64,000 bases of DNA from Bacteroidota bacterium (lineage in GTDB: Bacteria; Bacteroidota; Bacteroidia; Cytophagales; Cytophagaceae): the NCBI GenBank assembly GCA_023428135.1, contig JAEYZG010000061.1, positions 1-64,000 of the forward strand, in the 5' to 3' direction. Below the pieces are notes generated by a model. That model was not told the DNA's origin and did not search any database. It saw only the letters and a program-made list of their open reading frames with translations. Made by a program: the position numbers and the translations under genes. This document shows, piece after piece, positions 53,743 to 60,951 of the stretch. How positions within the stretch are numbered: the stretch's first letter is position 1; each line of letters starts with the position of its first letter.

Positions 53743-54242
53743 ACTACTTATTCTTACTCCGGTTTAACAACAAATATTTTTAAAAAATTCATCTTAATTT
53801 TAAAATTCCGCAGATTAAATATTTCGTTCAACTTTTCCTTGGTATAATCCACTATAAGTTATTAATAATGAATAATATAATCACTAATTTAATCATTATA
53901 CTAATAAAGAAACTTCTATCTTCTTTCCAAATTAATGCAGTGATTTTATTTGTTTCATTTTATCCAGCTCAAGAAGTATAAAGGAGAGGCTGCATCAATA
54001 ATTTCTTATACTTACTATTAAACAAACAGATATAGCATGATTATAATTGTATATACATATAAATATTTATTACAATATTAGTATGTATACCTGTTTAGAA
54101 TCACTAACTACAGATGAAGACAAAGGTTATCAATATATCATAAACCATTCTTTATTTTTATTAAAACACGGTGAACTTTTAAAAACAATATTGATGTTAC
54201 AGAGCAAACAAAGCTTCAAAAAATAAATAATCAACCATTGTT
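53743..54242. other. 500-base AT-rich stretch before the orphan mreB
   Basis: Mostly very AT-rich, with no RNA gene or good promoter that I can see. It contains a 47-codon open frame close to mreB (separate entry). Confidence 0.5.
54083..54226 (+). CDS. Possible 47-residue small protein upstream of mreB
   Basis: ATG-started frame encoding MYTCLESLTTDEDKGYQYII, then NHSLFLLKHGELLKTILMLQ and SKQSFKK, ending 16 bases before the mreB start. It looks like a short helical protein and could equally be a leader peptide or chance. No ribosome-binding site is evident. Confidence 0.3.
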   Translation: MYTCLESLTTDEDKGYQYIINHSLFLLKHGELLKTILMLQSKQSFKK

Positions 54243-55274
54243 ATGGGTTTATTCGGAAATCTTTTTCATAATGAAATTGCCATGGATCTGGGGACTGCAA
54301 ATACTCTGATCATGCTTAACGACCAGGTCGTTCTAAACGAACCATCTATTATCGCAGTGGATACCATCACGGGAGAGCTCGTTGCCCTTGGCAGAAAAGC
54401 TATGGAAATGCACGAAAAAACTCCTGAAAACATCAAAACCATAAGACCTCTTAAGGATGGTGTTATTTCTAACTTCAATGCGGCAGAGCAAATGATCAGA
54501 GGAATGATCAAAATGATTTTTGATGGTAAAAAATCTCTTATTAAAACTGCACAGAAAATGGTGATTTGCATTCCTTACGGGGCAACTGAAGTTGAAAAAA
54601 GAGCTGTTAGAGATTCGGCTGAAAATGCTGGTGTAAAAGAACTATACCTTATACATGAGCCTATAGCTGCTGCTGTAGGAATTGGAATAGATATTGAGGA
54701 ACCGAACGGCTCCATGGTAATAGATATCGGTGGTGGAACTACAGAGATTGCAGTTATATCCCTATGCGGGGTAGTATGTAATCAATCATTGAAAATTGCA
54801 GGCGATCAGCTCAACAAAGATATTCTGAACTTCATGAGAAGAAGCCACAACCTTTTAATAGGAGAAAGATCAGCAGAAAGAATAAAAATCGAGGTAGGCG
54901 CAGCCCTTCAGGAGCTTGATGAGGCTCCAGCTAATTTTACGGTAATCGGAAGAGATATGATGACAGGACTTCCTAAAGAAGTAACAGTTAATTATTCAGA
55001 AGTTTCCGCAGCAATGGAAAAATCGATATCTGTAATCGAAGAGTCCGTGATAAAGACACTTGAAACCTGTCCGCCGGAACTTGCAGGAGACATTTATAGG
55101 AAAGGTATTCATATTACAGGAGGAGGGAGTAATTTAAAGGGACTTGACAAAAGATTGGAATTAAAGACAAAACTTAAAGTTCATCTTTGTGAAAACAGTT
55201 TATTATCAGTTATAAAAGGAACTTCCACTTCATTGAAGAAATTAAAAACAATGAAGCATATACTGGTAAGATAA
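54243..55274 (+). CDS. MreB-type rod-shape actin homologue, stand-alone
   Basis: 343 residues, cytoplasmic. Phosphate-binding motif DLGTANT (15-21), IPYGATEVEKRAVRDSAENA, a second phosphate motif VIDIGGGTTEIAVIS and ITGGGSNLKGLD complete the actin-like ATPase core. MreB polymers organise cell-wall growth. In most Bacteroidota the main mreB is followed by mreC and mreD; here the next features are a terminator and the SRP RNA, so this copy is likely a paralogue. I therefore do not assign the primary gene symbol. Confidence 0.9.
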   Translation: MGLFGNLFHNEIAMDLGTANTLIMLNDQVVLNEPSIIAVDTITGELVALGRKAMEMHEKTPENIKTIRPLKDGVISNFNAAEQMIRGMIKMIFDGKKSLIKTAQKMVICIPYGATEVEKRAVRDSAENAGVKELYLIHEPIAAAVGIGIDIEEPNGSMVIDIGGGTTEIAVISLCGVVCNQSLKIAGDQLNKDILNFMRRSHNLLIGERSAERIKIEVGAALQELDEAPANFTVIGRDMMTGLPKEVTVNYSEVSAAMEKSISVIEESVIKTLETCPPELAGDIYRKGIHITGGGSNLKGLDKRLELKTKLKVHLCENSLLSVIKGTSTSLKKLKTMKHILVR

Positions 55275-55290
55275 TTTTCCTTCTCACCTA

Positions 55291-55332
55291 TGCCGGAGAT
55301 AACTGGTGTCATTCTGATTCCTGTCTCCGGCA
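55291..55332 (+). terminator. Terminator after mreB
   Basis: 9-bp stem (TGCCGGAGA / TCTCCGGCA) with a 24-base loop, followed by CTTTTCTTCT. Confidence 0.65.
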
Positions 55333-55441
55333 CTTTTCTTCTAACTTTATTTTCAATTGAAAAAAAACTATTCTTCAACTATCTGTTTTTCAGTTTAAAT
55401 AAAAATTATTATTTAATTAAATTAATATTTTCTCTTTAGCT

Positions 55442-55472
55442 TTTGAATCTAATATTAATTCATATACATTTG
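55442..55472 (+). promoter_or_regulatory. Promoter of the SRP RNA gene
   Basis: TTTG (55442-55445), exactly 19 bases, then TACATTTG (55465-55472): a perfect match to the Bacteroidota consensus TTTG-N19-TAnnTTTG. The RNA starts about five bases downstream. Confidence 0.85.
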
Positions 55473-55476
55473 CACC

Positions 55477-55567
55477 GGCAAATCTATACGACCAGCTCCT
55501 GTTGAACCCCCCCAGGTCCGGAAGGAAGCAAGGGTAGACGGTAGAGCGGTGCGATATACGATTTGCC
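55477..55567 (+). ncRNA. ffs: Signal recognition particle RNA, small bacterial type
   Basis: The invariant SRP apical segment CAGGTCCGGAAGGAAGCA (55514-55531) is present, with the closing helix GGCAAATC / GATTTGCC at the ends and further pairing (GACCAGCTC with GAGCGGT) inside. About 91 bases, the small 4.5S form. It binds Ffh for co-translational membrane insertion. It has its own strong promoter and a T-rich end, and lies between the orphan mreB and the aldolase gene. Confidence 0.95.
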
Positions 55568-55619
55568 ATTTTTGTTTTATAGCTATCTCCAAACCTATAC
55601 TCAGGTTGAAATAAATTCT

Positions 55620-55627
55620 TAGATTTG
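55620..55627 (+). promoter_or_regulatory. Possible -7 element before the aldolase gene
   Basis: TAGATTTG matches TAnnTTTG, 31 bases before the aldolase start, but no TTTG lies at the expected distance. Confidence 0.35.
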
Positions 55628-55658
55628 TACCTTCACTTTGTAAAAAATAATTCAAATA

Positions 55659-56315
55659 ATGAAATTCTTTATTGACACAGCTAATCTTAATGAAATAAGA
55701 GAGGCTCATGAACTTGGTGTGCTTGATGGTGTTACAACTAACCCGAGTTTAATGGCCAAAGAAGGGATCAAAGGAAAAAACAACGTTTTTGCTCACTATA
55801 AAGCTATTTGCGATATTACTGACGGAGATGTGAGTGCAGAAGTAATTGCCACTGATTTTGAAGGTATCATCAGAGAAGGAGAAGAACTTGTAACGATCGA
55901 TGATAAAATCGTGGTAAAAGTTCCATTGATCAAAGACGGTATCAAAGCGATAAAATACTTCTCTAAAAACGGAATCAGAACAAACTGTACGCTTTGCTTC
56001 AGCCCCGGCCAGGCTCTTCTTGCAGCAAAAGCAGGAGCTAATTATATCTCTCCTTTTATCGGCAGACTTGACGATGTTTCAACTGATGGGCTTGAGCTTA
56101 TCAGCCAGATCGTTCAGATTTACGATAATTATGGTTTTGAGACAGAAGTACTAGCGGCTTCAGTAAGACATCCTATGCATATTATTAAATGTGCTGAAAT
56201 AGGCGCAGATGTGGCAACATGCCCTTTAAGTGTAATTACAAGTTTATTGAACCATCCATTAACAGATATAGGTTTACAGAAATTTCTGGCAGACCACAAA
56301 AAGCTTAATGGTTAA
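55659..56315 (+). CDS. Transaldolase-like fructose-6-phosphate aldolase (FSA/TalC subfamily)
   Basis: 218 residues, cytoplasmic, the short transaldolase form. N-terminus FFIDTANLNEIREAHELG, GVTTNPSLMAKEG, the Schiff-base lysine K87 in DKIVVKVPL, NCTLCFSPGQALLAAKAGA and AASVRHPMHI. FSA/TalC proteins cleave fructose 6-phosphate or transfer dihydroxyacetone; some members are true transaldolases, and this sequence alone does not choose. It stands upstream of a small unknown gene and ftsE. Confidence 0.92.
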   Translation: MKFFIDTANLNEIREAHELGVLDGVTTNPSLMAKEGIKGKNNVFAHYKAICDITDGDVSAEVIATDFEGIIREGEELVTIDDKIVVKVPLIKDGIKAIKYFSKNGIRTNCTLCFSPGQALLAAKAGANYISPFIGRLDDVSTDGLELISQIVQIYDNYGFETEVLAASVRHPMHIIKCAEIGADVATCPLSVITSLLNHPLTDIGLQKFLADHKKLNG

Positions 56316-56347
56316 TCAGGAATCTTGCCGGAAATAAGCTCAGAAGA

Positions 56348-56551
56348 ATGTATATTATCAAAGTAAAAGGAAAAGCTAAAATTCCAGACTATATTCAGTT
56401 AAGGGACGAGCATTTCGTTTTGGTAGCTTATTTCCGGGCAGATCGCCCTGTGAAACTTCCAAAGAAAACAGGGCTTGAGGGAAAAGAAAAACTTTTGGAA
56501 GAAGTAATAAAAGATCTTCCTTTTGGAAAACTTCAAAAACTGGAAATATAA
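56348..56551 (+). CDS. Small conserved-looking hypothetical protein upstream of ftsE
   Basis: 67 residues: MYIIKVKGKAKIPDYIQLRD then EHFVLVAYFRADRP and a lysine-rich helical end (EGKEKLLEEVIKDLPFG). Basic, no signal peptide, no membrane segment. Its stop is three bases from the ftsE start, so it is probably co-translated with ftsE. Function unknown. Confidence 0.75.
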   Translation: MYIIKVKGKAKIPDYIQLRDEHFVLVAYFRADRPVKLPKKTGLEGKEKLLEEVIKDLPFGKLQKLEI

Positions 56552-56554
56552 TCG

Positions 56555-57259
56555 ATGGCATTTTCTTCTGAACCTGTAGTATCTGTTAAAGATCTGAGCA
56601 TATTTCAGGAAGACAGACTTATCCTGGACAATATTACTTTTAATATTAATAAAGGTGAATTTGTCTATCTGATCGGAAGAACCGGAAGCGGAAAAAGCTC
56701 ATTATTAAAATCATTATATGCTGATCTTCCTTTTGAAAGCGGAAATATCAACGTTGCAGGATACAACCTTTCCAAAACCAAAAGATCTAAAATACCTTAC
56801 CTCAGAAGAAAGATCGGCATCATCTTTCAGGATTTTCAGTTGCTTCACGACAGGAACATTTCTGACAACCTTCTTTTCGTAATGAAAGCGACTGGCTGGA
56901 AAGACAATGCTGCCATGAAAGCTCGATTATCAGAAGTATTGATGCGTGTTGGACTTGGAGCTGCATCTTTTAAATTGCCACATCAATTATCCGGAGGGGA
57001 ACAACAAAGGATAGTAATTGCAAGAGCACTGATTAACGAACCTCTGATCCTTTTTGCTGATGAACCAACGGGCAATCTTGATCCAGAAGTTGCTGAGGAA
57101 ATCTTCAATCTTTTCAAAGAAATTAACAATAGTGGTACAGCTATACTCATGGCTACTCATAATTACGAGTTGATCAATAAATTCCCTAATAGGATTTTAA
57201 AAATCAAAGACAGAGTCCTAATTGATTCAAAAGAAGGTACGGAAAGTAATGCCCTCTAG
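56555..57259 (+). CDS. ftsE: Cell-division ATP-binding protein FtsE
   Basis: 234 residues, membrane-associated ABC ATPase. Walker A GRTGSGKS (41-48), signature LSGGEQQR (145-152), Walker B LILFADEP (164-171, D169-E170) and the H-loop ATHNYEL. The partner FtsX is encoded 14 kb away at 40423, the usual separation in this phylum. Together they drive septal peptidoglycan hydrolase activation. It follows the small unknown gene by three bases. Confidence 0.95.
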   Translation: MAFSSEPVVSVKDLSIFQEDRLILDNITFNINKGEFVYLIGRTGSGKSSLLKSLYADLPFESGNINVAGYNLSKTKRSKIPYLRRKIGIIFQDFQLLHDRNISDNLLFVMKATGWKDNAAMKARLSEVLMRVGLGAASFKLPHQLSGGEQQRIVIARALINEPLILFADEPTGNLDPEVAEEIFNLFKEINNSGTAILMATHNYELINKFPNRILKIKDRVLIDSKEGTESNAL

Positions 57260-57268
57260 GGAAAATGC

Positions 57269-57288
57269 AGGAAGATTAATATCTTCCT
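57269..57288 (+). terminator. Weak hairpin after ftsE
   Basis: 8-bp stem AGGAAGAT / ATCTTCCT with loop TAAT; the tail is short of T, so this is a weak candidate. Confidence 0.35.
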
Positions 57289-57401
57289 TTGATATCCCCT
57301 ATCCAACCTTAAGCTTATAATTAAATAAACACTTACCTCTCTTTTTCTAATCGGATCCTCAAGAAAGTCATTAAAACCTCTTGTACCAGAGCCAGCTAAA
57401 C

Positions 57402-58820
57402 CTATTTTACAGGTTGCAGATTAAATCGATCAGAAGCAAACTTTAACATGAATTGATAAGCTTCATCATATTCGTTTTTGATAGTACCAACCAATATTGC
57501 TTCTCTTAGCTCATCTTTAATATCTCCTACAATTTTTCCTGGAGTCAGATTAAATGTTTCCATAATGATCTCTCCGGTAATGACTGGTTTGAAATTTCTT
57601 AGCTTATCTTTTTCCTCTACTTCTTTTAACTTATGCTCTACAGAGTTAAAGTTCGTAAGATACTTCTTAACCTTCACTTCATTTTTGGAAGTAATATCAG
57701 CACGGCACAAGGTCATCAGTGCATCAATATCATCTCCGGCCTCAAACAACAATCTCCTCAAAGCAGAATCGGTAACATTTTCTTTAACCAGCGCTATAGG
57801 CCTTAAATGAAGACGAACAAGCTTTTGCACAAACTTCATCTTTTCATTTAATGGAAGTTTAAGTTTTCTGAAAATATGAGGAGTCATTCTCGCTCCTAGT
57901 TCTTCATGTCCATGAAATGTCCAGCCGATTTTTTCGTCGTATCTTTTGGTTGCCGGCTTAGCAATATCGTGAAGGATAGCAGCCCATCTCAGCCAAAGGT
58001 CATTGCTCTTTTCAGCGACATTATCCAGCACTTGCAAAGTGTGATAAAAGTTATCTTTGTGTGCTCTGTTCCCTACAGATTCTACACCTTGCAAATCTGT
58101 AAGTTCTTTAAAAATAATTTCCAGCAGACCACAATGATAAAGCAGCTTAAAGCCATATGAAGGCTTAGAACTTAAAACGATTTTATTAAGCTCATCAGAA
58201 ATTCTTTCGCAAGAGACAATATTAATCCTTTCCTTATTATCAATAATAGCCTGAAATGTATTAGGATCTATATCAAAACCCAATTGAGTTGCAAACCTCA
58301 CAGCCCTCATCATCCTTAAAGGATCATCAGAAAATGTAATACCCGGATCAAGTGGAGTTTTAATTATTTTTCTTTTGAGATCAGACATTCCATTAAAAGG
58401 GTCCAGCAAGTCGCCATAGTCGTTTTCATTCAGACTAATAGCAAGTGCATTTATGGTAAAATCCCTCCTGTTCTGATCATCCTGTAAAGTTCCGTTTTCT
58501 ACCACAGGTTTTCTTGAGTTCCTGTTATATGACTCTTTTCTGGCACCTACAAACTCAAGTTCTCCCTCTTCCATCTTGATCATTGCGGTTCCAAAATTTT
58601 TAAACACAACTACGGGAAGGTCCCCCATCTTCTGAGCCACTTTCTGAGCCAATGTTATTCCACTGCCTACACAAACAATATCAATATCTTTGGATGGTCT
58701 TTTCAGCAAAAGATCTCTGACATAACCACCAATAACATAAGAGTCGACTCCTAGTTCTCTGGAAGCTTCGGCAACAATATTGAATAATTTGTTACCATTT
58801 AAAAGTTCTGAAAAATTCAT
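57402..58820 (-). CDS. CCA tRNA nucleotidyltransferase-type protein with HD domain
   Basis: 472 residues, cytoplasmic. The N-terminal polymerase-beta fold has YVIGGYVRDLLLKRPSKDIDIV (the D45-x-D47 metal pair), NRRDFTINALAISL and DPLRMMRAVRFATQLGFDID, all family motifs of the PcnB/CCA class II nucleotidyltransferases. The C-terminal part has an HD phosphohydrolase domain (LHDIAKPATKRYD). It is the usual Bacteroidota CCA-adding enzyme form, which repairs tRNA 3' ends. It is followed by the threonylcarbamoyl-AMP synthase gene 20 bases upstream, so both are probably co-transcribed. Confidence 0.93.
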   Translation of the reverse strand: MNFSELLNGNKLFNIVAEASRELGVDSYVIGGYVRDLLLKRPSKDIDIVCVGSGITLAQKVAQKMGDLPVVVFKNFGTAMIKMEEGELEFVGARKESYNRNSRKPVVENGTLQDDQNRRDFTINALAISLNENDYGDLLDPFNGMSDLKRKIIKTPLDPGITFSDDPLRMMRAVRFATQLGFDIDPNTFQAIIDNKERINIVSCERISDELNKIVLSSKPSYGFKLLYHCGLLEIIFKELTDLQGVESVGNRAHKDNFYHTLQVLDNVAEKSNDLWLRWAAILHDIAKPATKRYDEKIGWTFHGHEELGARMTPHIFRKLKLPLNEKMKFVQKLVRLHLRPIALVKENVTDSALRRLLFEAGDDIDALMTLCRADITSKNEVKVKKYLTNFNSVEHKLKEVEEKDKLRNFKPVITGEIIMETFNLTPGKIVGDIKDELREAILVGTIKNEYDEAYQFMLKFASDRFNLQPVK

Positions 58821-58839
58821 TAAACGAATATTCTCCGGA

Positions 58840-59409
58840 TTATTTACGGATAAATTTTATTTCCCCATCAAGACCTAACTTCACAATGGTTGAAGGATTT
58901 GAAGTCATACTTTCTCCGTTTTTGACATCTACAACAAAATCCGCCTGTTTCAATACTACCTCCTCAATACCTGCAAAATTCATTGGAGAAGGATTCCCAC
59001 TTAAATTGGCAGAAGTTGACACTACCGGCTTTCTGAACTTTTTCAGAAGCGTATTACAAAAACCATTTTTTACGAGTCTGATCGCTATACTTCCATCTTC
59101 ACCAAGCAAATCCGGGCTTACATTTTTGCCTTTTGGATAAATTACTGTTAACGGCCTCTCTGCAAATTCTACCAGATCCCACGCAATTTCAGGAACATTC
59201 ACAACATAGTCATGTAACTGTCCTATCTCATGAATCAGCACGATCATAGCTTTGGCATCCGGCCTTTTCTTTATGTCATAGATTTTCCTGATTGCTTCAG
59301 TGCTTGTAGCATCGCAGCCTAATCCCCATATTGTATCTGTAGGATACACAATCACATTTCCCTTTTTTAACTGCTCTACACAGAGGTTAATCTCTTCCTC
59401 AGACTTCAT
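58840..59409 (-). CDS. Threonylcarbamoyl-AMP synthase (TsaC/Sua5/YrdC)
   Basis: 189 residues, cytoplasmic. VIVYPTDTIWGLGCDATSTE (20-39) and KKRPDAKAMIVLIH, then STSANLSGNPSPM, are the YrdC-domain motifs. It makes threonylcarbamoyl-AMP for the t6A modification of tRNAs that read ANN codons. It is the short, single-domain TsaC type rather than Sua5. It sits directly before the CCA nucleotidyltransferase gene, both acting on tRNA. Confidence 0.93.
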   Translation of the reverse strand: MKSEEEINLCVEQLKKGNVIVYPTDTIWGLGCDATSTEAIRKIYDIKKRPDAKAMIVLIHEIGQLHDYVVNVPEIAWDLVEFAERPLTVIYPKGKNVSPDLLGEDGSIAIRLVKNGFCNTLLKKFRKPVVSTSANLSGNPSPMNFAGIEEVVLKQADFVVDVKNGESMTSNPSTIVKLGLDGEIKFIRK

Positions 59410-59578
59410 TTAGGTTCCTTTTGGTTGGTGATTTTTCTCAAAGATAGGTAGTAATTACAAATTTAAAGGCTTGCACCTCTTATTACTCCTTATTTTTTAA
59501 TCGAATTTTTCAGAATATACTGGAATACAAGCCCTCAAGAAATGCACTTATGTAAACATTCCTATTTCCCATAAGTGG

Positions 59579-60640
59579 TTAAAACTTAGGGCAAGGAATA
59601 ACCATATCTTTCCTTCTTATTATTTTCCTGGTCTTAAAAACATATGACAATGAAAATTCATGTGCTCCTGCTGTCCTTGTAGCAGTAAGGCCAGAAATGG
59701 TCAGATCATAACTGTAACCAATCCCCAATCTGTCTGTTCGAACTCCTACCATTACTACAACTGCATCATGATTGAAGTTTTCCTGATTATATCGTTTAAA
59801 AGGTATACCTCTGTACCAAAGTCCTGTTACAACAGGCTCATAACAAACATATAACCCAAGATCGAGCTGGTCGAAATGCTCCTGATGTTTATATACAAAG
59901 GTCGGAGAAATGCTTCTTTCTTTCTGTTCTCCATATTTTTTCTTGTGCACCCCCTCTTTCAGAAAAAATTTTACACCTCCGTGAACCGTTGTTTTTATGG
60001 GAAGTTTATTTCCTCCTGTATTCAATGATTGATCCGGCTGATTGATATGACTGGATGCCATTCCCATCCAGAATTTATTATTATAGAATAAAAAACCAGC
60101 TCCAAAATCAAAGTAATTAATGCTTGAGCTTTTACCGGCTAAATTATAAGGAATTCCAGAAATTCCGTCAATCTGACTTCCGAAGGTAAGGTTATAATAA
60201 TCGATACTTCTTGAAACATAGCCAAATTGAATCCCTGGCCTGAAGACCAGTTTACTTGAAAGATTTACACGAAAGGAATACATTCCACTTATAGAGGCTG
60301 ATTTTAGAGCTCCCTCTCCTGCCTTGTCCAACATTGCCATTAACCCCACTCCACTTCTAAACTTTTCAAAGTTATGATCTAACGAAGCTGCATAAGTAAT
60401 AAAAGGCTTGGGAAGGTTTACCCATTGATATCTGTTATTAAACATAGCCCTGCTTTCATGAGTAGCACCGGCAAAAGCTGGATTGAGATAAAGCGGTGCT
60501 GCATAATATTGGGAAAACTGGGGATCCTGAGCATAAGCACAATGAGGTAAGCTGAAAGCTGAAAGCATAAAGCTTAAAGCTAAAAGCTTAAAGTAAAAAG
60601 TGGAACACTTAGAGCTCAAAAATGTATGAGCAGTTGACAT
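59579..60640 (-). CDS. PorP/SprF-family type IX secretion membrane protein
   Basis: 353 residues. Signal peptide (about 1-37) ending CAYAQ, then the family start DPQFSQYYAAPLYLNPAFAG and the barrel-like strands (GIQFGYVSRSIDYYNLTFGS, YNLAGKSSSINYFDFGAGFL). PorP/SprF proteins form the outer-membrane anchor next to very large T9SS-exported surface adhesins, which fits the giant PKD gene immediately upstream (60952). The hydrophobic core of the signal peptide (KLLALSFMLSAFSL) is encoded by the AGCTKAA heptamer array, an oddity noted separately. Family members are usually near this length. Confidence 0.93.
   Translation of the reverse strand: MSTAHTFLSSKCSTFYFKLLALSFMLSAFSLPHCAYAQDPQFSQYYAAPLYLNPAFAGATHESRAMFNNRYQWVNLPKPFITYAASLDHNFEKFRSGVGLMAMLDKAGEGALKSASISGMYSFRVNLSSKLVFRPGIQFGYVSRSIDYYNLTFGSQIDGISGIPYNLAGKSSSINYFDFGAGFLFYNNKFWMGMASSHINQPDQSLNTGGNKLPIKTTVHGGVKFFLKEGVHKKKYGEQKERSISPTFVYKHQEHFDQLDLGLYVCYEPVVTGLWYRGIPFKRYNQENFNHDAVVVMVGVRTDRLGIGYSYDLTISGLTATRTAGAHEFSLSYVFKTRKIIRRKDMVIPCPKF
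60550..60605. repeat. Heptameric repeat array within the porP signal-peptide codons
   Basis: Eight in-phase 7-bp units (AGCTGAA, AGCTGAA, AGCATAA, AGCTTAA, AGCTAAA, AGCTTAA, AGTAAAA, AGTGGAA). They lie inside the porP coding region and encode residues of its signal peptide, unlike the other arrays, which are intergenic. Confidence 0.85.
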
Positions 60641-60705
60641 TCTATCCCTTTTGTTTGTTGTTATTCTTTATTAATAAGATGAAGATACTTACAACTTAAA
60701 AGATC

Positions 60706-60777
60706 TCATCTTGAAAGCTGAAAGCGAAAGCTTAAAGTAGAAAACTTAGAGCTCAAAAATGGTTGAGCAGTTAACAT
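60706..60777 (-). pseudogene. Truncated copy of the porP N-terminus
   Basis: The start codon in copy B opens MLTAQPFLSSKFSTLSFRFQ-LSR and then stops; the real protein begins MSTAHTFLSSKCSTFYFK. It is a remnant of the duplicated porP start rather than a functional gene, though a 23-residue peptide could be made. Confidence 0.65.
60711..60750. repeat. Heptameric repeat array, degenerate
   Basis: Units AGCTGAA, AGCGAA (one base short), AGCTTAA, AGTAGAA, AACTTAG: a shortened counterpart of the array at 60550. Confidence 0.65.
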
Positions 60778-60918
60778 TCTATCTCTTTTGTTTGTTGTTA
60801 TTTTTTAATTTTAAGATGAGGAAAATACCTCTTCCTGAATCCTTTTTTTGAAAGTAGATTTCGCCAAGTTTCATCACCAACTTCTATTCTTTACTAAAAC
60901 TTAAAATCATCAGTATTA

Positions 60919-60950
60919 CTTTAAGCTTTTTGCTTTCAGCTTTTCGCTCC
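60919..60950. repeat. Heptameric repeat array next to the giant-gene stop
   Basis: CTTTAAG, CTTTTTG, CTTTCAG, CTTTTCG, then CTCC, directly before the stop codon of the PKD giant gene. Confidence 0.75.
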
Positions 60951-60951
60951 A

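Larger units (their letters stand above)
60606..60821. repeat. Tandem duplication of the porP 5' end
   Basis: Copy A (60606-60684) and copy B (60743-60821) are about 79 bases each and nearly identical (cacttagagctcaaaaatg, cttttgtttgttgttatt in both), with about ten differences. Each carries an ATG start codon on the minus strand and the same leader. The heptamer runs next to each copy also match. Confidence 0.85.
60641..60951. other. 311-base gap between porP and the PKD giant gene
   Basis: Holds the duplicated porP leader and start region, a broken porP N-terminus (60706-60777) and two heptamer arrays (60711-60750 and 60919-60950). No other gene or RNA is visible. Confidence 0.6.

Noticed and set aside
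55455..55709. 84-codon minus-strand frame
   Set aside because: It covers the SRP RNA and the start of the aldolase gene; the RNA signature is decisive.
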